A DNA stretch of 25,820 bases from positions 1 through 25,820 of the forward strand of contig JAITSE010000097.1 of assembly GCA_031288005.1 (NCBI GenBank). The letters run 5' to 3'. The position numbers and the translations under genes are program-made. Source of the stretch: Treponema sp. GTDB taxonomy: Bacteria > Spirochaetota > Spirochaetia > Treponematales > Breznakiellaceae. Below are positions 1-7,412 of this stretch, in pieces. The notes beneath the pieces are model-generated. The model did no database searches, was not told the DNA's origin, and saw only the letters and a program-made list of their open reading frames with translations. Position 1 is the first letter of the stretch. Each line of letters starts with the position of its first letter.

Positions 1-995
1 CCGAAGGACGAGATGTTGGGGAACACATAAAAAGCCCCCTCGGGCAGCACGCAGTGGATGCCGTCGATATGATTCAGGGCGTCCACCATATAATCCCGCC
101 GTTCCTTAAAGGCCGCCACCATTTTGGCCGGTTCGTCCTGGGGGCCCTTCAGGGCCTCAATGGCCGCCCACTGGGTCATGGTGGCGGCGCAGGAATTGGA
201 GTTGACCATCAGCATGGTCATGTGTTCAGCCAGCTCCCGGTTCATGATGCCGTAACCCAGCCGCCAGCCGGTCATGGCGTAGGTCTTGGAAAAGCCGTCC
301 AGAATGATGGTCCAGTCCTTCATGCCCGGCAGGGTGGCGATGGAAAGGGGCTTTTCGCCGAAAATGATCCGGTCGTATATTTCGTCCGACAGTATGTAAA
401 TTCCCCTGCCCCGGACCATGTCGGCGATGGCGTAAATATCATCCTTTGTAAACATACCCCCCGTGGGGTTGCCGGGGTTATTTACAATGATGAGTTTCGT
501 TTTTTCGTTGATATCTTTTTTGAGTTTGTCCAGATCCACCCGGAAGCCCTTGTCCTCAAGGAGGGGCATGGAAACCGCCCTGGCGCCGGAAAATTTGATC
601 ACCGACTCATAAATGGGAAAGCCCGGATCGGGGAAGATCACCTCGTCGCCCGGCTGGGCCAGCATCAGCATGGTGAAGAACATAACCGGCTTACCGCCGG
701 GAACAACCACGATTTCGTCGATATTGGTCGTAACGTTTTTATAATTCCGGCAGTGTTCCGCGATGGTTTCCCGGAGCGGAATGATGCCGCCGGTGGGCCC
801 GTAACCGGTTTTCCCCTCGTTCATGGCCTTGTATGCGGCTTCGATAATATTTTGCGGGGTTTTGAAATCGGGCTGGCCTATTTCAAGGTGGATAATACTC
901 CGGCCCTGCGCTTCAAGGGCGTTGGCCCGGGCCAGGATCTGAAAGGCTGATTCAGTGTGGAGGAGGCTCATCCTTTCCGCTACTTTATTGGTCAT
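1..995 (-). CDS. PLP-dependent aminotransferase, class I/II (aspartate aminotransferase-like), 3' end cut by window edge
   Basis: The minus strand stays open from ATG at 995 to the window edge, about 331 codons. An AGGAG ribosome site lies 8 bases upstream of the ATG. The reading shows fold-type I aminotransferase landmarks: an N-terminal LEIGQPDFKTP segment, GPTGG, the substrate/PLP-binding NNPGNPTGG, SDEIYD (the Asp that pairs with the PLP nitrogen), and SKTYAMTGWRLGY, in which the Lys forms the PLP Schiff base and the Arg contacts the substrate carboxylate. Enzymes of this family move amino groups between amino acids and 2-oxo acids in the cytoplasm. Aspartate is the usual substrate of this subgroup, but specificity cannot be read here. 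The gene starts 43 bases after the URO-D-family stop on the same strand, so the two are probably co-transcribed. The last residues are outside the window. Confidence 0.9.
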   Translation of the reverse strand, partial: MTNKVAERMSLLHTESAFQILARANALEAQGRSIIHLEIGQPDFKTPQNIIEAAYKAMNEGKTGYGPTGGIIPLRETIAEHCRNYKNVTTNIDEIVVVPGGKPVMFFTMLMLAQPGDEVIFPDPGFPIYESVIKFSGARAVSMPLLEDKGFRVDLDKLKKDINEKTKLIIVNNPGNPTGGMFTKDDIYAIADMVRGRGIYILSDEIYDRIIFGEKPLSIATLPGMKDWTIILDGFSKTYAMTGWRLGYGIMNRELAEHMTMLMVNSNSCAATMTQWAAIEALKGPQDEPAKMVAAFKERRDYMVDALNHIDGIHCVLPEGAFYVFPNISSF

Positions 996-1038
996 CTTTG
1001 TTTCTCCTATAAAAAATTACCCGCTCTTTTTTCAGAGC

Positions 1039-2049
1039 TTACAGGGTTTGCAGTTTTTCGCGGACCCAGCGTAAATGATCCCAGGAAATATCGCCCGGCA
1101 CGGTACAATCGGCGCCGATAAGCAGTCCTCTTTTTCCGAAGCCGCGGACAATTTTTTCCGCGAAGTTTTGTATCTCTTCTTTGGTACCCCTATTGAGTAT
1201 ATCGGTTCTGTTGTTGGCGTAACCACCCAGAACGGAGGCGCCCTTGAACAGGGCCCGGCCTTCTTCCAGGGAAATACCTTCCACGTTAACCGCCCAGTTG
1301 TACACCTTCGCCTTATAGCCGGTAAAATCGTTCAGGTTGTTTCTGTTGCCCTCATAACCGCAGATATGCAGCATATTGTTATCGCTTGCCGAGTTGGCGG
1401 CCTCCAGAACGATTTTATCCGAAGGGGTGACGTATTGGCGGTACACCTCGTCGCTGATTCCGGCGCGGTCGGGATTGCCCACGCTGAGGTAGACTCCGTC
1501 CGCGCCGCCTTTCGTGATGACGTTTTTGGCAACCAGGGCAAGATTGTTCGCCAGTATCTCCAAAGATTTCGCCACCCGGGCGGGATCTTGCCGCAAACAC
1601 CGGGTAAGCAGTTCGCTTTTAAACGCGGCGGCGTTGGGGCCCAGCATCAGAATTTTCAGCGAGGTAACCGGACAAAAAATATTATAAATATAAAGGAGGT
1701 CTTTGTCCATGGCGGTAACTTCCCGCGCCAGTTCAACCTGCTTCTGTACCCAGGGGTTGTTTTCGTCAATAGGTTTGATCGCGTCCAGGTCCTCCATGGA
1801 GGTTATGACTTCTTTGCCGTCCGCCAGGGGATGCCGGAAATAGCCATCGGACATGATTTTTACAAAGTCGGGGGCAAATTCCCTGATGTAAGTTCTGTGG
1901 CCGGCCAGGTTTTGCTCCAAATAACCGGGGTCCCGGAGGCTGTCGGCCCATCCGACGTTCCCTTTGACAAAATGAAACCAAAAGCCCATGGGAACATGAT
2001 CCGCTTCCTCACCGTTAAAGGCCTTCAAAACCCATTCCTTTTTCGTCAT
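1039..2049 (-). CDS. Uroporphyrinogen decarboxylase (URO-D) family protein
   Basis: A 336-residue protein with a strong ribosome site (GAGGAGGAG just upstream of the ATG). It shows the URO-D-superfamily pattern: an N-terminal NGEEADHVPMGFW (R/H-VP start of the barrel), a central LHICGYEGN segment, and a C-terminal LIGADCTVPGDISWDHLRWV segment that matches the family's closing 'G-C-x-VP...' region. This superfamily includes haem-pathway HemE and many corrinoid or methyl-transfer proteins. The HemE N-terminal Arg-rich coproporphyrinogen motif is not obvious and there are no haem genes nearby, so a methyltransferase-like or unknown role is more likely than HemE. No corrinoid protein or MtaB/MtbB-type partner is next to it. 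It is probably the first gene of a two-gene unit with the aminotransferase. Confidence 0.8.
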   Translation of the reverse strand: MTKKEWVLKAFNGEEADHVPMGFWFHFVKGNVGWADSLRDPGYLEQNLAGHRTYIREFAPDFVKIMSDGYFRHPLADGKEVITSMEDLDAIKPIDENNPWVQKQVELAREVTAMDKDLLYIYNIFCPVTSLKILMLGPNAAAFKSELLTRCLRQDPARVAKSLEILANNLALVAKNVITKGGADGVYLSVGNPDRAGISDEVYRQYVTPSDKIVLEAANSASDNNMLHICGYEGNRNNLNDFTGYKAKVYNWAVNVEGISLEEGRALFKGASVLGGYANNRTDILNRGTKEEIQNFAEKIVRGFGKRGLLIGADCTVPGDISWDHLRWVREKLQTL

Positions 2050-2105
2050 CTTCCCGCTCCTCCTCGCTTAATTGTTCATTCGCCGCGGGGTCTAATCCCC
2101 TCTGC

Positions 2106-2125
2106 CCGGGGAGGCTTTTCCCCGG
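2106..2125. repeat. Short inverted repeat in the URO-D gene leader
   Basis: CCGGGGA and TCCCCGG form a 7-bp perfect stem with a 6-base loop, 57 bases upstream of the URO-D start codon. It has no U-tract on the minus strand, so it does not look like a terminator. It may simply belong to the palindrome-rich DNA that follows. Confidence 0.4.
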
Positions 2126-2161
2126 ATAAAAGGCCGCTGTGAAATCTCATTTTTTAACGAA

Positions 2162-2196
2162 AGTTATTCAATAACTTCAGTTATTGAACAACTCTA
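2162..2196. repeat. Palindrome with TC loop followed by GAACAACTCTA tag
   Basis: Arms 2162-2176 and 2179-2193 are 15 bases each, with one mismatch, around a two-base TC loop (core AACT-TC-AGTT). The right arm runs into the 11-mer GAACAACTCTA (2186-2196), which recurs exactly at 3202-3212 and 24234-24244. No T-run follows on either strand, so this is not a typical terminator. It lies in AT-rich DNA between the URO-D gene and the modC remnant. Confidence 0.7.
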
Positions 2197-2247
2197 TTGT
2201 AAAACAAAGAATTAAGGTAAGGTGATTTTCTTCACAAAGCGGGAAAT

Positions 2248-2273
2248 CATCTAAAAACTTCAGTTTTTAGATG
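2248..2273. repeat. Perfect 12-bp hairpin with TC loop
   Basis: CATCTAAAAACT and AGTTTTTAGATG are exact reverse complements separated by TC. The core AACT-TC-AGTT is the same as in the palindrome 75 bases upstream, but the outer arms differ. No terminator-type T-run follows. It belongs to the same family of TC-loop palindromes. Confidence 0.7.
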
Positions 2274-2312
2274 GTCCATATAGTGTGTTTTGTGATTATA
2301 TTCGGCGGATGA

Positions 2313-2894
2313 TTATTCATCGTGGAAAAGGCCGCTTCCTGGATGGAAGTCATGGAATTGACAGACCTTGAAAACCGGCTGCCCTCACAGCTCTCAGTCG
2401 GCCAGTAGCAGCGGACGGCCCAGTCGCGTAGGCTCATCTGGAACCCCGCTGTCATACTTTTGGACGAACCCTTTTCAACTCTGGATTCGGGCCCTAGAGA
2501 ACAGATGCAAAGTCGTTTTCTGGACCTTGTGCAGGCGGGAAGGCCACTGCTTTCAGACGCTCCAGTGGCGATAGTCATGGTTACTCGCAGCCGGGATGAA
2601 GCTTACAAGCTCTGCGATTCCATTCTGGCGATGGAGGAAGGTCGGATTCTGGGTGGAGGCCCGGTCAGGGAATTCTTTGCCAACCCCCACTCGGTTCAGT
2701 CCGCACGTCTTACGGGCTGCAAAAAATATCCCCCAATCAAGCGTTGCGGGGAATGTGAAATGATTCCCCTCAACTGGGGCTCCCGCCTCTCCCTTCCCAG
2801 CCCGGTCCCCATTGACGTAACCCATATAGGTATACGGGCCCGGGTGAACTGCCGGAGCAGCTTTATGTCCCTCCCGAAGCGATACTTTTACTAA
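2313..2894 (+). pseudogene. Remnant of a molybdate/tungstate ABC transporter ATPase (ModC-like)
   Basis: A plus-strand frame reads as the C-terminal two thirds of an ABC ATPase: LPSQLSVGQ, then a TAG stop, then QRTAQSRRLIWNPA, then VILLDEPFSTLD (Walker B and D-loop), then VMVTRSRDEAYKLCDSILAM, and a ModC-like tail with RLTGCKK and HIGIRA. In an intact transporter this subunit would power molybdate or tungstate uptake. Three defects show that it is dead. The Walker A half is missing. The signature LSGGQQQR is cut by an in-frame TAG (one change from CAG). The catalytic switch His of the H-loop is Arg. No permease or binding-protein gene adjoins it. The longest stop-free piece starts at 2460. 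The 5' limit at about 2313 is approximate, because a TGA lies just before it. Confidence 0.8.
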
Positions 2895-3303
2895 GCAGTC
2901 GGCAATCAACAACTCCGTCCTGAAAACGGGGTATAAACCCTTCGCTGTGGATCAATCTTGGTCAAAAACTGGTTTTTAAATACCTTCCGCTGAAACACCA
3001 CAGTTTTGCAGGCTGCAAGCCTAAGATTCGGCAAACCTCTGGTTAGTTAGCAGCAAATTGAACAATCCGTAATGCTTGATTCGTGAATGCCTCGCAGAAA
3101 TTTTATACAGATAAACAGCATTGGCATCTGAGGTTTTACAAAGAATATTGGATTTGTTCAACAACTGAAGTTACGGAAACTGCGGAAGCTTCGTTTCCGA
3201 TGAACAACTCTATTTTTTGTATGCGCATGCTTGCACAAACGCTTAATACCACGCAGCGGAGATCGCTGTAAACTGTCAGCGGAAACATAAACCAGCAGTA
3301 AAA
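2895..3303. other. Gene-free stretch between modC remnant and fprA
   Basis: No credible coding frame was found in these roughly 410 bases. The only notable structure is the nested palindrome at 3154-3212. A 62-codon frame (3083-3271) runs straight through that palindrome and resembles no protein family I recognise. Confidence 0.5.
3154..3212. repeat. Nested palindrome ending in the GAACAACTCTA tag
   Basis: The outer arms TTGTTCA (3154-3160) and TGAACAA (3201-3207) enclose the inner arms CGGAAAC (3174-3180) and GTTTCCG (3193-3199), with a GGAAGCTTC core in the middle. The right outer arm is part of a second exact copy of GAACAACTCTA (3202-3212), followed by TATTTTTTG. The layout parallels 2162-2196, although the arms have a different sequence. 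Confidence 0.65.
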
Positions 3304-4539
3304 CTATAGTTCTTTTATTGCTCTGGCAAATTCACGGCCCCGCTCTTCAAGAAGGACGAATTCTTCAGCGGTAGGAGCGCCTGCCCATTCCAAGGCATCC
3401 ATGTGGGACCATTTGAAATTCGCGGCGACAGCATCGAATTCCTTTTTTGCGCCTCCAGCCCAGCCCCAGGAACCGATACGGAGAACTGTTTTATGGTTTA
3501 TATGCTTGCGGCGAAAGATATCCAGCACGTACGCCATAGGAGGAAAGACGGAGTATTCATAAGTTGGCATTGCCAAAAGCAGACCTGCGCTTTTATAAGC
3601 ATCCGCCAGAACAAAAGAGACGTTTTCATCCGGGATGCGGTGCATAGTGTATGGAACCCCTTCCGCTTCAATTCCCCGGATAACCGCGTCAAGGCCCTGT
3701 TTTGTATTGCCGTACATGGAACCCCAAACAATGGCAATTTCTTTTTCCGTTTTACCTTTGGCGTATGCGGCGTATTTTAGGTAACGTTCAATTATTTTCC
3801 TGGGTTCTTTACGCCAAATCATGCCGTGACTTGGAGCTACACAGTTAATTTTTTTATCCGCGAGTTTTTCTAAAGCCTTTTCCACAAAAAGTGAAAAGGA
3901 AGAGACAATGTTTGCGTAATAGCGAAGAGTTTCTTTTTCAAAAAAGGCATGTTCTTCGGCGGTAAATTCATCATCAAAAACCCTGGTTCCGGGAACCTCG
4001 TCAAAGGTCCCCAATGCGCCAAAAGAACCGAAAGCGTCGCAGGAAAAGAGAACGCCTGACTGCTTTTCCCAGGTAACCATGGTTTCTGGCCAGTGAATAT
4101 TGGGGGTCTCCACAAAAGTAATGGCTTTGCCGGCCCCCAGATCCAAAATTTCCCCATCTTTTACCGTCCGCAGTCCGGTCTCGATCTTGTAGAAGGTCTT
4201 TACCAGATTTATGCCCTTGGCGGTGGCGATTATTTCAGCCCTGGGGTTTTTAGCCCGGAATTCTTTCAGCCAGCCTGTGTGGTCAGGCTCCAGGTGGTTC
4301 AAAATCAGATAATCGACCGCTCCGAAATCAATGCCTATGGAAGCAAGTTCTTCCTCAATTTGTTTCGGCGCATCTGTCCAATCCCGGATAAGATCAATAA
4401 GAGCTATCTTTTCCCCCCGTACTATATAGGAATTCAAAGACACTCCATTTGGAATGGGCCATATACCTTCAAACAAATCTTCGGTTTGAATATCGGCATG
4501 AAGTCCATAAACTCCTTCTCCGATAATGTGAGCTTTCAT
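3304..4539 (-). CDS. fprA: Flavodiiron protein (FprA / A-type flavoprotein)
   Basis: 411 residues, the normal two-domain length. The N-terminal metallo-beta-lactamase-like domain carries the diiron ligands: H82-x-E84-x-D86-H87 (NHLEPDHTG), H149 (NIHWPE), D168 (SCDAFGSFG) and H238 (APSHGMIW). The C-terminal flavodoxin domain (about 265-411) has the FMN phosphate loop SMYGNT (274-279) and MPTYEYSVFPP plus GSWGWAGGA for the isoalloxazine ring. Members reduce O2 to water, or NO to N2O, in the cytoplasm of anaerobes, taking electrons from rubredoxin or a similar carrier. No rubredoxin domain or gene is attached. AAGGAAAG precedes the ATG. It starts 60 bases after the cheY stop on the same strand. 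A weak AAAAC/GTTTT hairpin followed by T-rich sequence lies in that gap, so co-transcription with cheY is possible but uncertain. O2 reduction is the more likely main role, by inference. Confidence 0.93.
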   Translation of the reverse strand: MKAHIIGEGVYGLHADIQTEDLFEGIWPIPNGVSLNSYIVRGEKIALIDLIRDWTDAPKQIEEELASIGIDFGAVDYLILNHLEPDHTGWLKEFRAKNPRAEIIATAKGINLVKTFYKIETGLRTVKDGEILDLGAGKAITFVETPNIHWPETMVTWEKQSGVLFSCDAFGSFGALGTFDEVPGTRVFDDEFTAEEHAFFEKETLRYYANIVSSFSLFVEKALEKLADKKINCVAPSHGMIWRKEPRKIIERYLKYAAYAKGKTEKEIAIVWGSMYGNTKQGLDAVIRGIEAEGVPYTMHRIPDENVSFVLADAYKSAGLLLAMPTYEYSVFPPMAYVLDIFRRKHINHKTVLRIGSWGWAGGAKKEFDAVAANFKWSHMDALEWAGAPTAEEFVLLEERGREFARAIKEL

Positions 4540-4599
4540 ATTTTGTTACTTTCCTTGCAATAATATATGCGGTAATGCCTTTAGCGGTAAAAACAAAAA

Positions 4600-5037
4600 C
4601 TAGTGTTTTAGTACAGAAATAACCCGTTCCAGTACTTTTTTTCGATCCAGCGGCTTTACAATATAACTCTTGGCGCCCAACAAAAGAGATTTTTTTACAA
4701 CATCTTCTTTCCCCAGGGCGCTTACCATGATTACCTTTGCATCTTTATCAAATTCCAGAATTTTTTCCAGGGCGGAAACCCCATCCATTACCGGCATTGT
4801 GATATCCATGGTGACGAGGTCAATGTTTGGATACAGTTCTTTATATTTTTCTACTCCCTGGGACCCGTCTGCGGCCGTAGCGGCAACTTCAAAACCCTCG
4901 GATGTAAAAATTTGTCCCAATTGTTTAGCAATAAACATGGAATCGTCAACCACAAGAACCCGGTACGCCGTCCCCTCAGGCTTTAATCCCTCAGGCGGCT
5001 TATCATTAATATTGGGCATCTCACTCTTTGTTATCAT
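4600..5037 (-). CDS. cheY: CheY-like single-domain response regulator
   Basis: 145 residues: an approximately 24-residue polar N-terminal extension rich in Pro, Lys and Glu, then one receiver domain. The acidic pocket is D31-D32 (VLVVDDS), the phosphorylated Asp is D78 (VTMDITMPVMDG), the switch Ser/Thr is S106, the aromatic switch residue is Y125 and the conserved Lys is K128 (IVKPLD). It has no output domain, so it acts by protein contact, as CheY does at the flagellar motor. No cheA, cheW or cheX gene lies beside it. It is therefore an orphan copy and may serve another kinase; the symbol reflects similarity only. GAGGAG sits 8-9 bases before the ATG, and a candidate promoter lies at 5063-5091. 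Confidence 0.88.
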   Translation of the reverse strand: MITKSEMPNINDKPPEGLKPEGTAYRVLVVDDSMFIAKQLGQIFTSEGFEVAATAADGSQGVEKYKELYPNIDLVTMDITMPVMDGVSALEKILEFDKDAKVIMVSALGKEDVVKKSLLLGAKSYIVKPLDRKKVLERVISVLKH

Positions 5038-5062
5038 GCGGAACGCTCCTCTTCTCTCTTAT

Positions 5063-5091
5063 ACTCTATGATATAGGTTTTTACCTGTCAA
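5063..5091 (-). promoter_or_regulatory. Candidate sigma-70 promoter of cheY
   Basis: On the minus strand TTGACA (5086-5091, exact consensus) is 17 bases from TAGAGT (5063-5068). Transcription would begin about 20 bases before the ATG at 5037. The -10 box matches only 4 of 6 bases. Confidence 0.5.
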
Positions 5092-5099
5092 GTCTTTTG

Positions 5100-5368
5100 C
5101 CCAGGCGGCAAAATTTAATATACCTGGAATCGGAGACCTAAAATCCGTGGTTCCCTGGGTCTCAGTGTTGCAGCTTTCTTCTGGTTCGGACTGCATCTTA
5201 CGAAATCCTTCGTATTTTGCTGTTTTAAACGGAATTTGGCGAACTTAGAGTTCCGCGAACCTTGAACTCTTAAGTTCAGCGAACCCTAAATTCGGTGCTA
5301 ACTGATTTATCGGACAAGTCTATTAAAAAATTCCATACAAAAACCGCATATATCTATATAATAATAAT
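5100..5368. repeat. cheY-dus intergenic region with short inverted motifs
   Basis: No gene is visible between the divergent cheY and dus. GAGACC (5133-5138) faces GGTCTC (5158-5163), the same hexamer pair that is massed upstream of deoA. Further on, GAAC/GTTC motifs repeat (about 5241-5285), including TGAACT-CTTA-AGTTCA (5263-5278). The segment next to dus (5300-5368) is very AT-rich and holds the dus -10 box. Confidence 0.5.
5357..5362 (+). promoter_or_regulatory. -10 box TATAAT placed for a leaderless dus transcript
   Basis: An exact TATAAT ends 6 bases before the ATG at 5369, so a usual start point 6-8 bases downstream would fall on the start codon. No Shine-Dalgarno is present (only ATAATAATATG precedes). 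The -35 region (about 5334-5339) is a poor match. Confidence 0.45.
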
Positions 5369-6358
5369 ATGTCTATACCGTTCTTGCTGGCGCCGATGGC
5401 GGAATTAAGCCACCGGGCCCTTAGGGAACTGATTGAAGGATTCGGCGGCTGTGACGAATACTTTACCGAGATGATCAGCGCCGGCGCCCTCTTAAGCGGC
5501 GGCCCTTTCGAAGCCTATTACCTTGACGCCAGTCCCTGTCCTGAACGCGTGGTCTATCAGCTTGTGGGCGCCGACCCGGGCCAACTCGCGGACGCCGCCG
5601 CGCTACTGGACCAGCGCGACTGCGCCGGTATCGACCTGAATATGGGCTGCGCCGCTCCGGCCATAACCAGGCGCGGCGCGGGTGTCCGTTGGATGGCCTG
5701 CCCTGATAAAGCCGCGGCCCTTGCCGCTTTGGTCAGGAAGCGTACCCGGAAACGCCTCAGCGTCAAGCTTCGTTTGGGTTTTGAGGCGGACCTTGGCTAT
5801 CTCTCGAACTTCTGCCGCCGTCTTGAGAATGAAGGCGTGGACTTTATCACCCTTCATCCTCGTACCGCCAGGGAAAAGTTTCGCCGCACCGCCAGATGGG
5901 AATTTGTAGGAGCCCTAAGACGAAACCTTCATATTCCCGTGGCCGGCAACGGCGATATAGACAGCTCAGGCGTTCTCCTTAGCCGGGCCGCCGGGAACTG
6001 CGATGCGGTAATGGCAGGCCGCCTCGCCGTCCGCGCTCCTTGGATTTTTGCCCAGACCAGGAGCATGGAAAAGGGGACGTTCTGGGAGGAAAAGCCTCAT
6101 GGGATCAATCTTGAAGAAACCGCCCTCCGCTTTTTGGAACTCCTTGCTATGTATCAGCCTGCTGAGTTTCACTTGAGCCGGGCTCTCCGTTTTTTTGCTT
6201 ATTATTGCGGCAACTTAACATGGGGGAACTACGTGAAAACTCTCCTGGGCCGGGAAACCAGCCTTGCCGGGATGGAAAGAATTCTCACAACATATTTTAG
6301 GGAACATCCGGAGGAGCGCTGTGTACCCGGCGTTTTACAAGAAACCGGAACGCTATAA
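5369..6358 (+). CDS. dus: tRNA-dihydrouridine synthase
   Basis: 329 residues with a flavin TIM barrel of the Dus family, which reduces uridines in the tRNA D-arm using NADPH and FMN. Visible landmarks are LLAPMAELSHRALR at the start, DLNMGC with the catalytic proton-donor Cys at C94, SVKLRLGF (K133, R135) and TLHPRT (H163, R165), and AGNGDI plus DAVMAGRLAVRAPWIF for FMN phosphate binding. The loop after the catalytic Cys reads GCAAPAITRRGAG, where the common form is GCPxxKV...GGAALL, so the usual Pro and Lys are replaced. The subfamily, and hence the target position in tRNA, cannot be assigned. The ATG at 5369 has no ribosome site but a TATAAT very close upstream. Convergent with adk. Confidence 0.92.
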   Translation: MSIPFLLAPMAELSHRALRELIEGFGGCDEYFTEMISAGALLSGGPFEAYYLDASPCPERVVYQLVGADPGQLADAAALLDQRDCAGIDLNMGCAAPAITRRGAGVRWMACPDKAAALAALVRKRTRKRLSVKLRLGFEADLGYLSNFCRRLENEGVDFITLHPRTAREKFRRTARWEFVGALRRNLHIPVAGNGDIDSSGVLLSRAAGNCDAVMAGRLAVRAPWIFAQTRSMEKGTFWEEKPHGINLEETALRFLELLAMYQPAEFHLSRALRFFAYYCGNLTWGNYVKTLLGRETSLAGMERILTTYFREHPEERCVPGVLQETGTL

Positions 6359-6396
6359 AACCGGCTAAAATGACTCTCCCCGCTCTGAAGCTCCAG

Positions 6397-6480
6397 GGAA
6401 ACTTGTTTCCAGAACCCTAGAACCTTCGGTCCCATGACTGTGGGTTCCACGAACCTGTGAGTTGGTTCTTGGGCCTGGGT
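6397..6480. repeat. Short palindromes between the convergent dus and adk
   Basis: GGAAAC-TT-GTTTCC (6397-6410) is followed by several GAACC/GGTTC motifs, including GGTTC-CAC-GAACC (6443-6455). There is no clear T-run, so a standard terminator is not evident for either gene. The motif family differs from the GAGACC cluster but has the same design: one short word and its complement repeated. Confidence 0.5.
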
Positions 6481-6512
6481 CCGCGTGCGAATCAGAGCGA
6501 GGTCTTACGGCC

Positions 6513-7172
6513 TCAGTGGTTTAGGGAATTTACCCCGGAAATGTCAGCGGCCAGGGCCTTCCTAAAATTTTTCAAAACATTCTCCGCAGACGGGCTGGCG
6601 TCCACGTCAATCAATATCCCTTTATTCCGGTAGAAATCAATGAGTGGAGCGGTCTGGGTACGGTATACTTCGAGGCGTTTTTGAACCGCTTCAGGTTTAT
6701 CGTCATCCCGGATGTAAACATCACCTCCGCAGTAATCGCAGACACCTTCCCGCTTGGGCTTATCAAAGAGTACATGGAAATTATGGCCGCATTTACGGCA
6801 GACACGGCGTCCGCCCAGCCGCTCCAGAACTCCGGTATCGGGAATATCAAAGTTGACTACCCTGTCCACCGTGGTGAAAGCCTCTAGCGCCTCGGCCTGA
6901 AAAATAGTCCTGGGAAAACCGTCCAAAATATAACCCGGCCTTAGATCCGGCAGGGCGAGACGCTCCCTCACCAGGGCTATGGTTGTTTCATCATTTACAA
7001 GTTTTCCCGCGTCAATGACGGCCTTCACCTTGATCCCCAGCGGACTTTTGTCGGCAATGGCGGAACGAAAAATAGCGCCCGTGCTTATGTGGGGTATATT
7101 CAGAATTTCAACCGCTTTAGCCGCCAGCGTGCCTTTACCAGCGCCGGGCGGCCCAAGAAATATCAGGTTCAT
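6513..7172 (-). CDS. adk: Adenylate kinase with zinc-binding LID
   Basis: 219 residues from the ATG at 7172, which has AGGAG six bases upstream. The frame stays open 17 codons further, but that extension has no ribosome site and the family begins at MNLIFLGPPGAGKGT. It interconverts ATP+AMP and 2 ADP in the cytoplasm. Landmarks are the P-loop GPPGAGKG (7-14), STGAIFR for AMP binding (30-36), DGFPRT (84-89), and a long-form LID (about 120-158) with C125-x2-C128 and C145-x2-C148, the four-cysteine zinc site of Gram-positive and many anaerobe enzymes. The C-terminal QKRLEVYRTQTAPLIDFY segment is typical. No neighbouring ribosomal-protein genes, which often carry adk, are present. Confidence 0.96.
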   Translation of the reverse strand: MNLIFLGPPGAGKGTLAAKAVEILNIPHISTGAIFRSAIADKSPLGIKVKAVIDAGKLVNDETTIALVRERLALPDLRPGYILDGFPRTIFQAEALEAFTTVDRVVNFDIPDTGVLERLGGRRVCRKCGHNFHVLFDKPKREGVCDYCGGDVYIRDDDKPEAVQKRLEVYRTQTAPLIDFYRNKGILIDVDASPSAENVLKNFRKALAADISGVNSLNH

Positions 7173-7287
7173 TGTATGCTCCTTGTACCCCATACTATAA
7201 CCCGCGGATTGAATTTCATCCAAGCCCCCCGCCAGGGGATGCCGAGACAGGCGCGCAAATTTTTAATTCAGCGCCTGCCTATAGCGT

Positions 7288-7320
7288 CCCGGTAATTTAG
7301 TTTGAGAGAAAATTGCCGGG
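7288..7320. repeat. 11-bp inverted repeat downstream of the sulfhydrylase gene
   Basis: CCCGGTAATTT (7288-7298) and AAATTGCCGGG (7310-7320) pair with one mismatch and an 11-base loop. It lies between the metY-like stop and adk on the transcribed strand. The absence of a following T-run makes an intrinsic terminator doubtful. Confidence 0.4.
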
Positions 7321-7412
7321 CTGCCTGACGGGAAGAATAAACCTTTCCGTTCTCAGGCGAAGATGGCCGGATTTTGCTCCTGTTTCCCTCTCCGCGCTAT
7401 TTTTCCCGTAGA

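Noticed and set aside
54..950. Plus-strand frame of 298 codons
   Set aside because: It is antisense to the aminotransferase, whose motifs are unmistakable on the minus strand.
2248..2273. Intrinsic terminator
   Set aside because: The stem is AT-rich with no following T-run, and no gene ends there on either strand.
3083..3271. 62-codon plus-strand frame
   Set aside because: It crosses the nested palindrome, has no ribosome site and no family resemblance.
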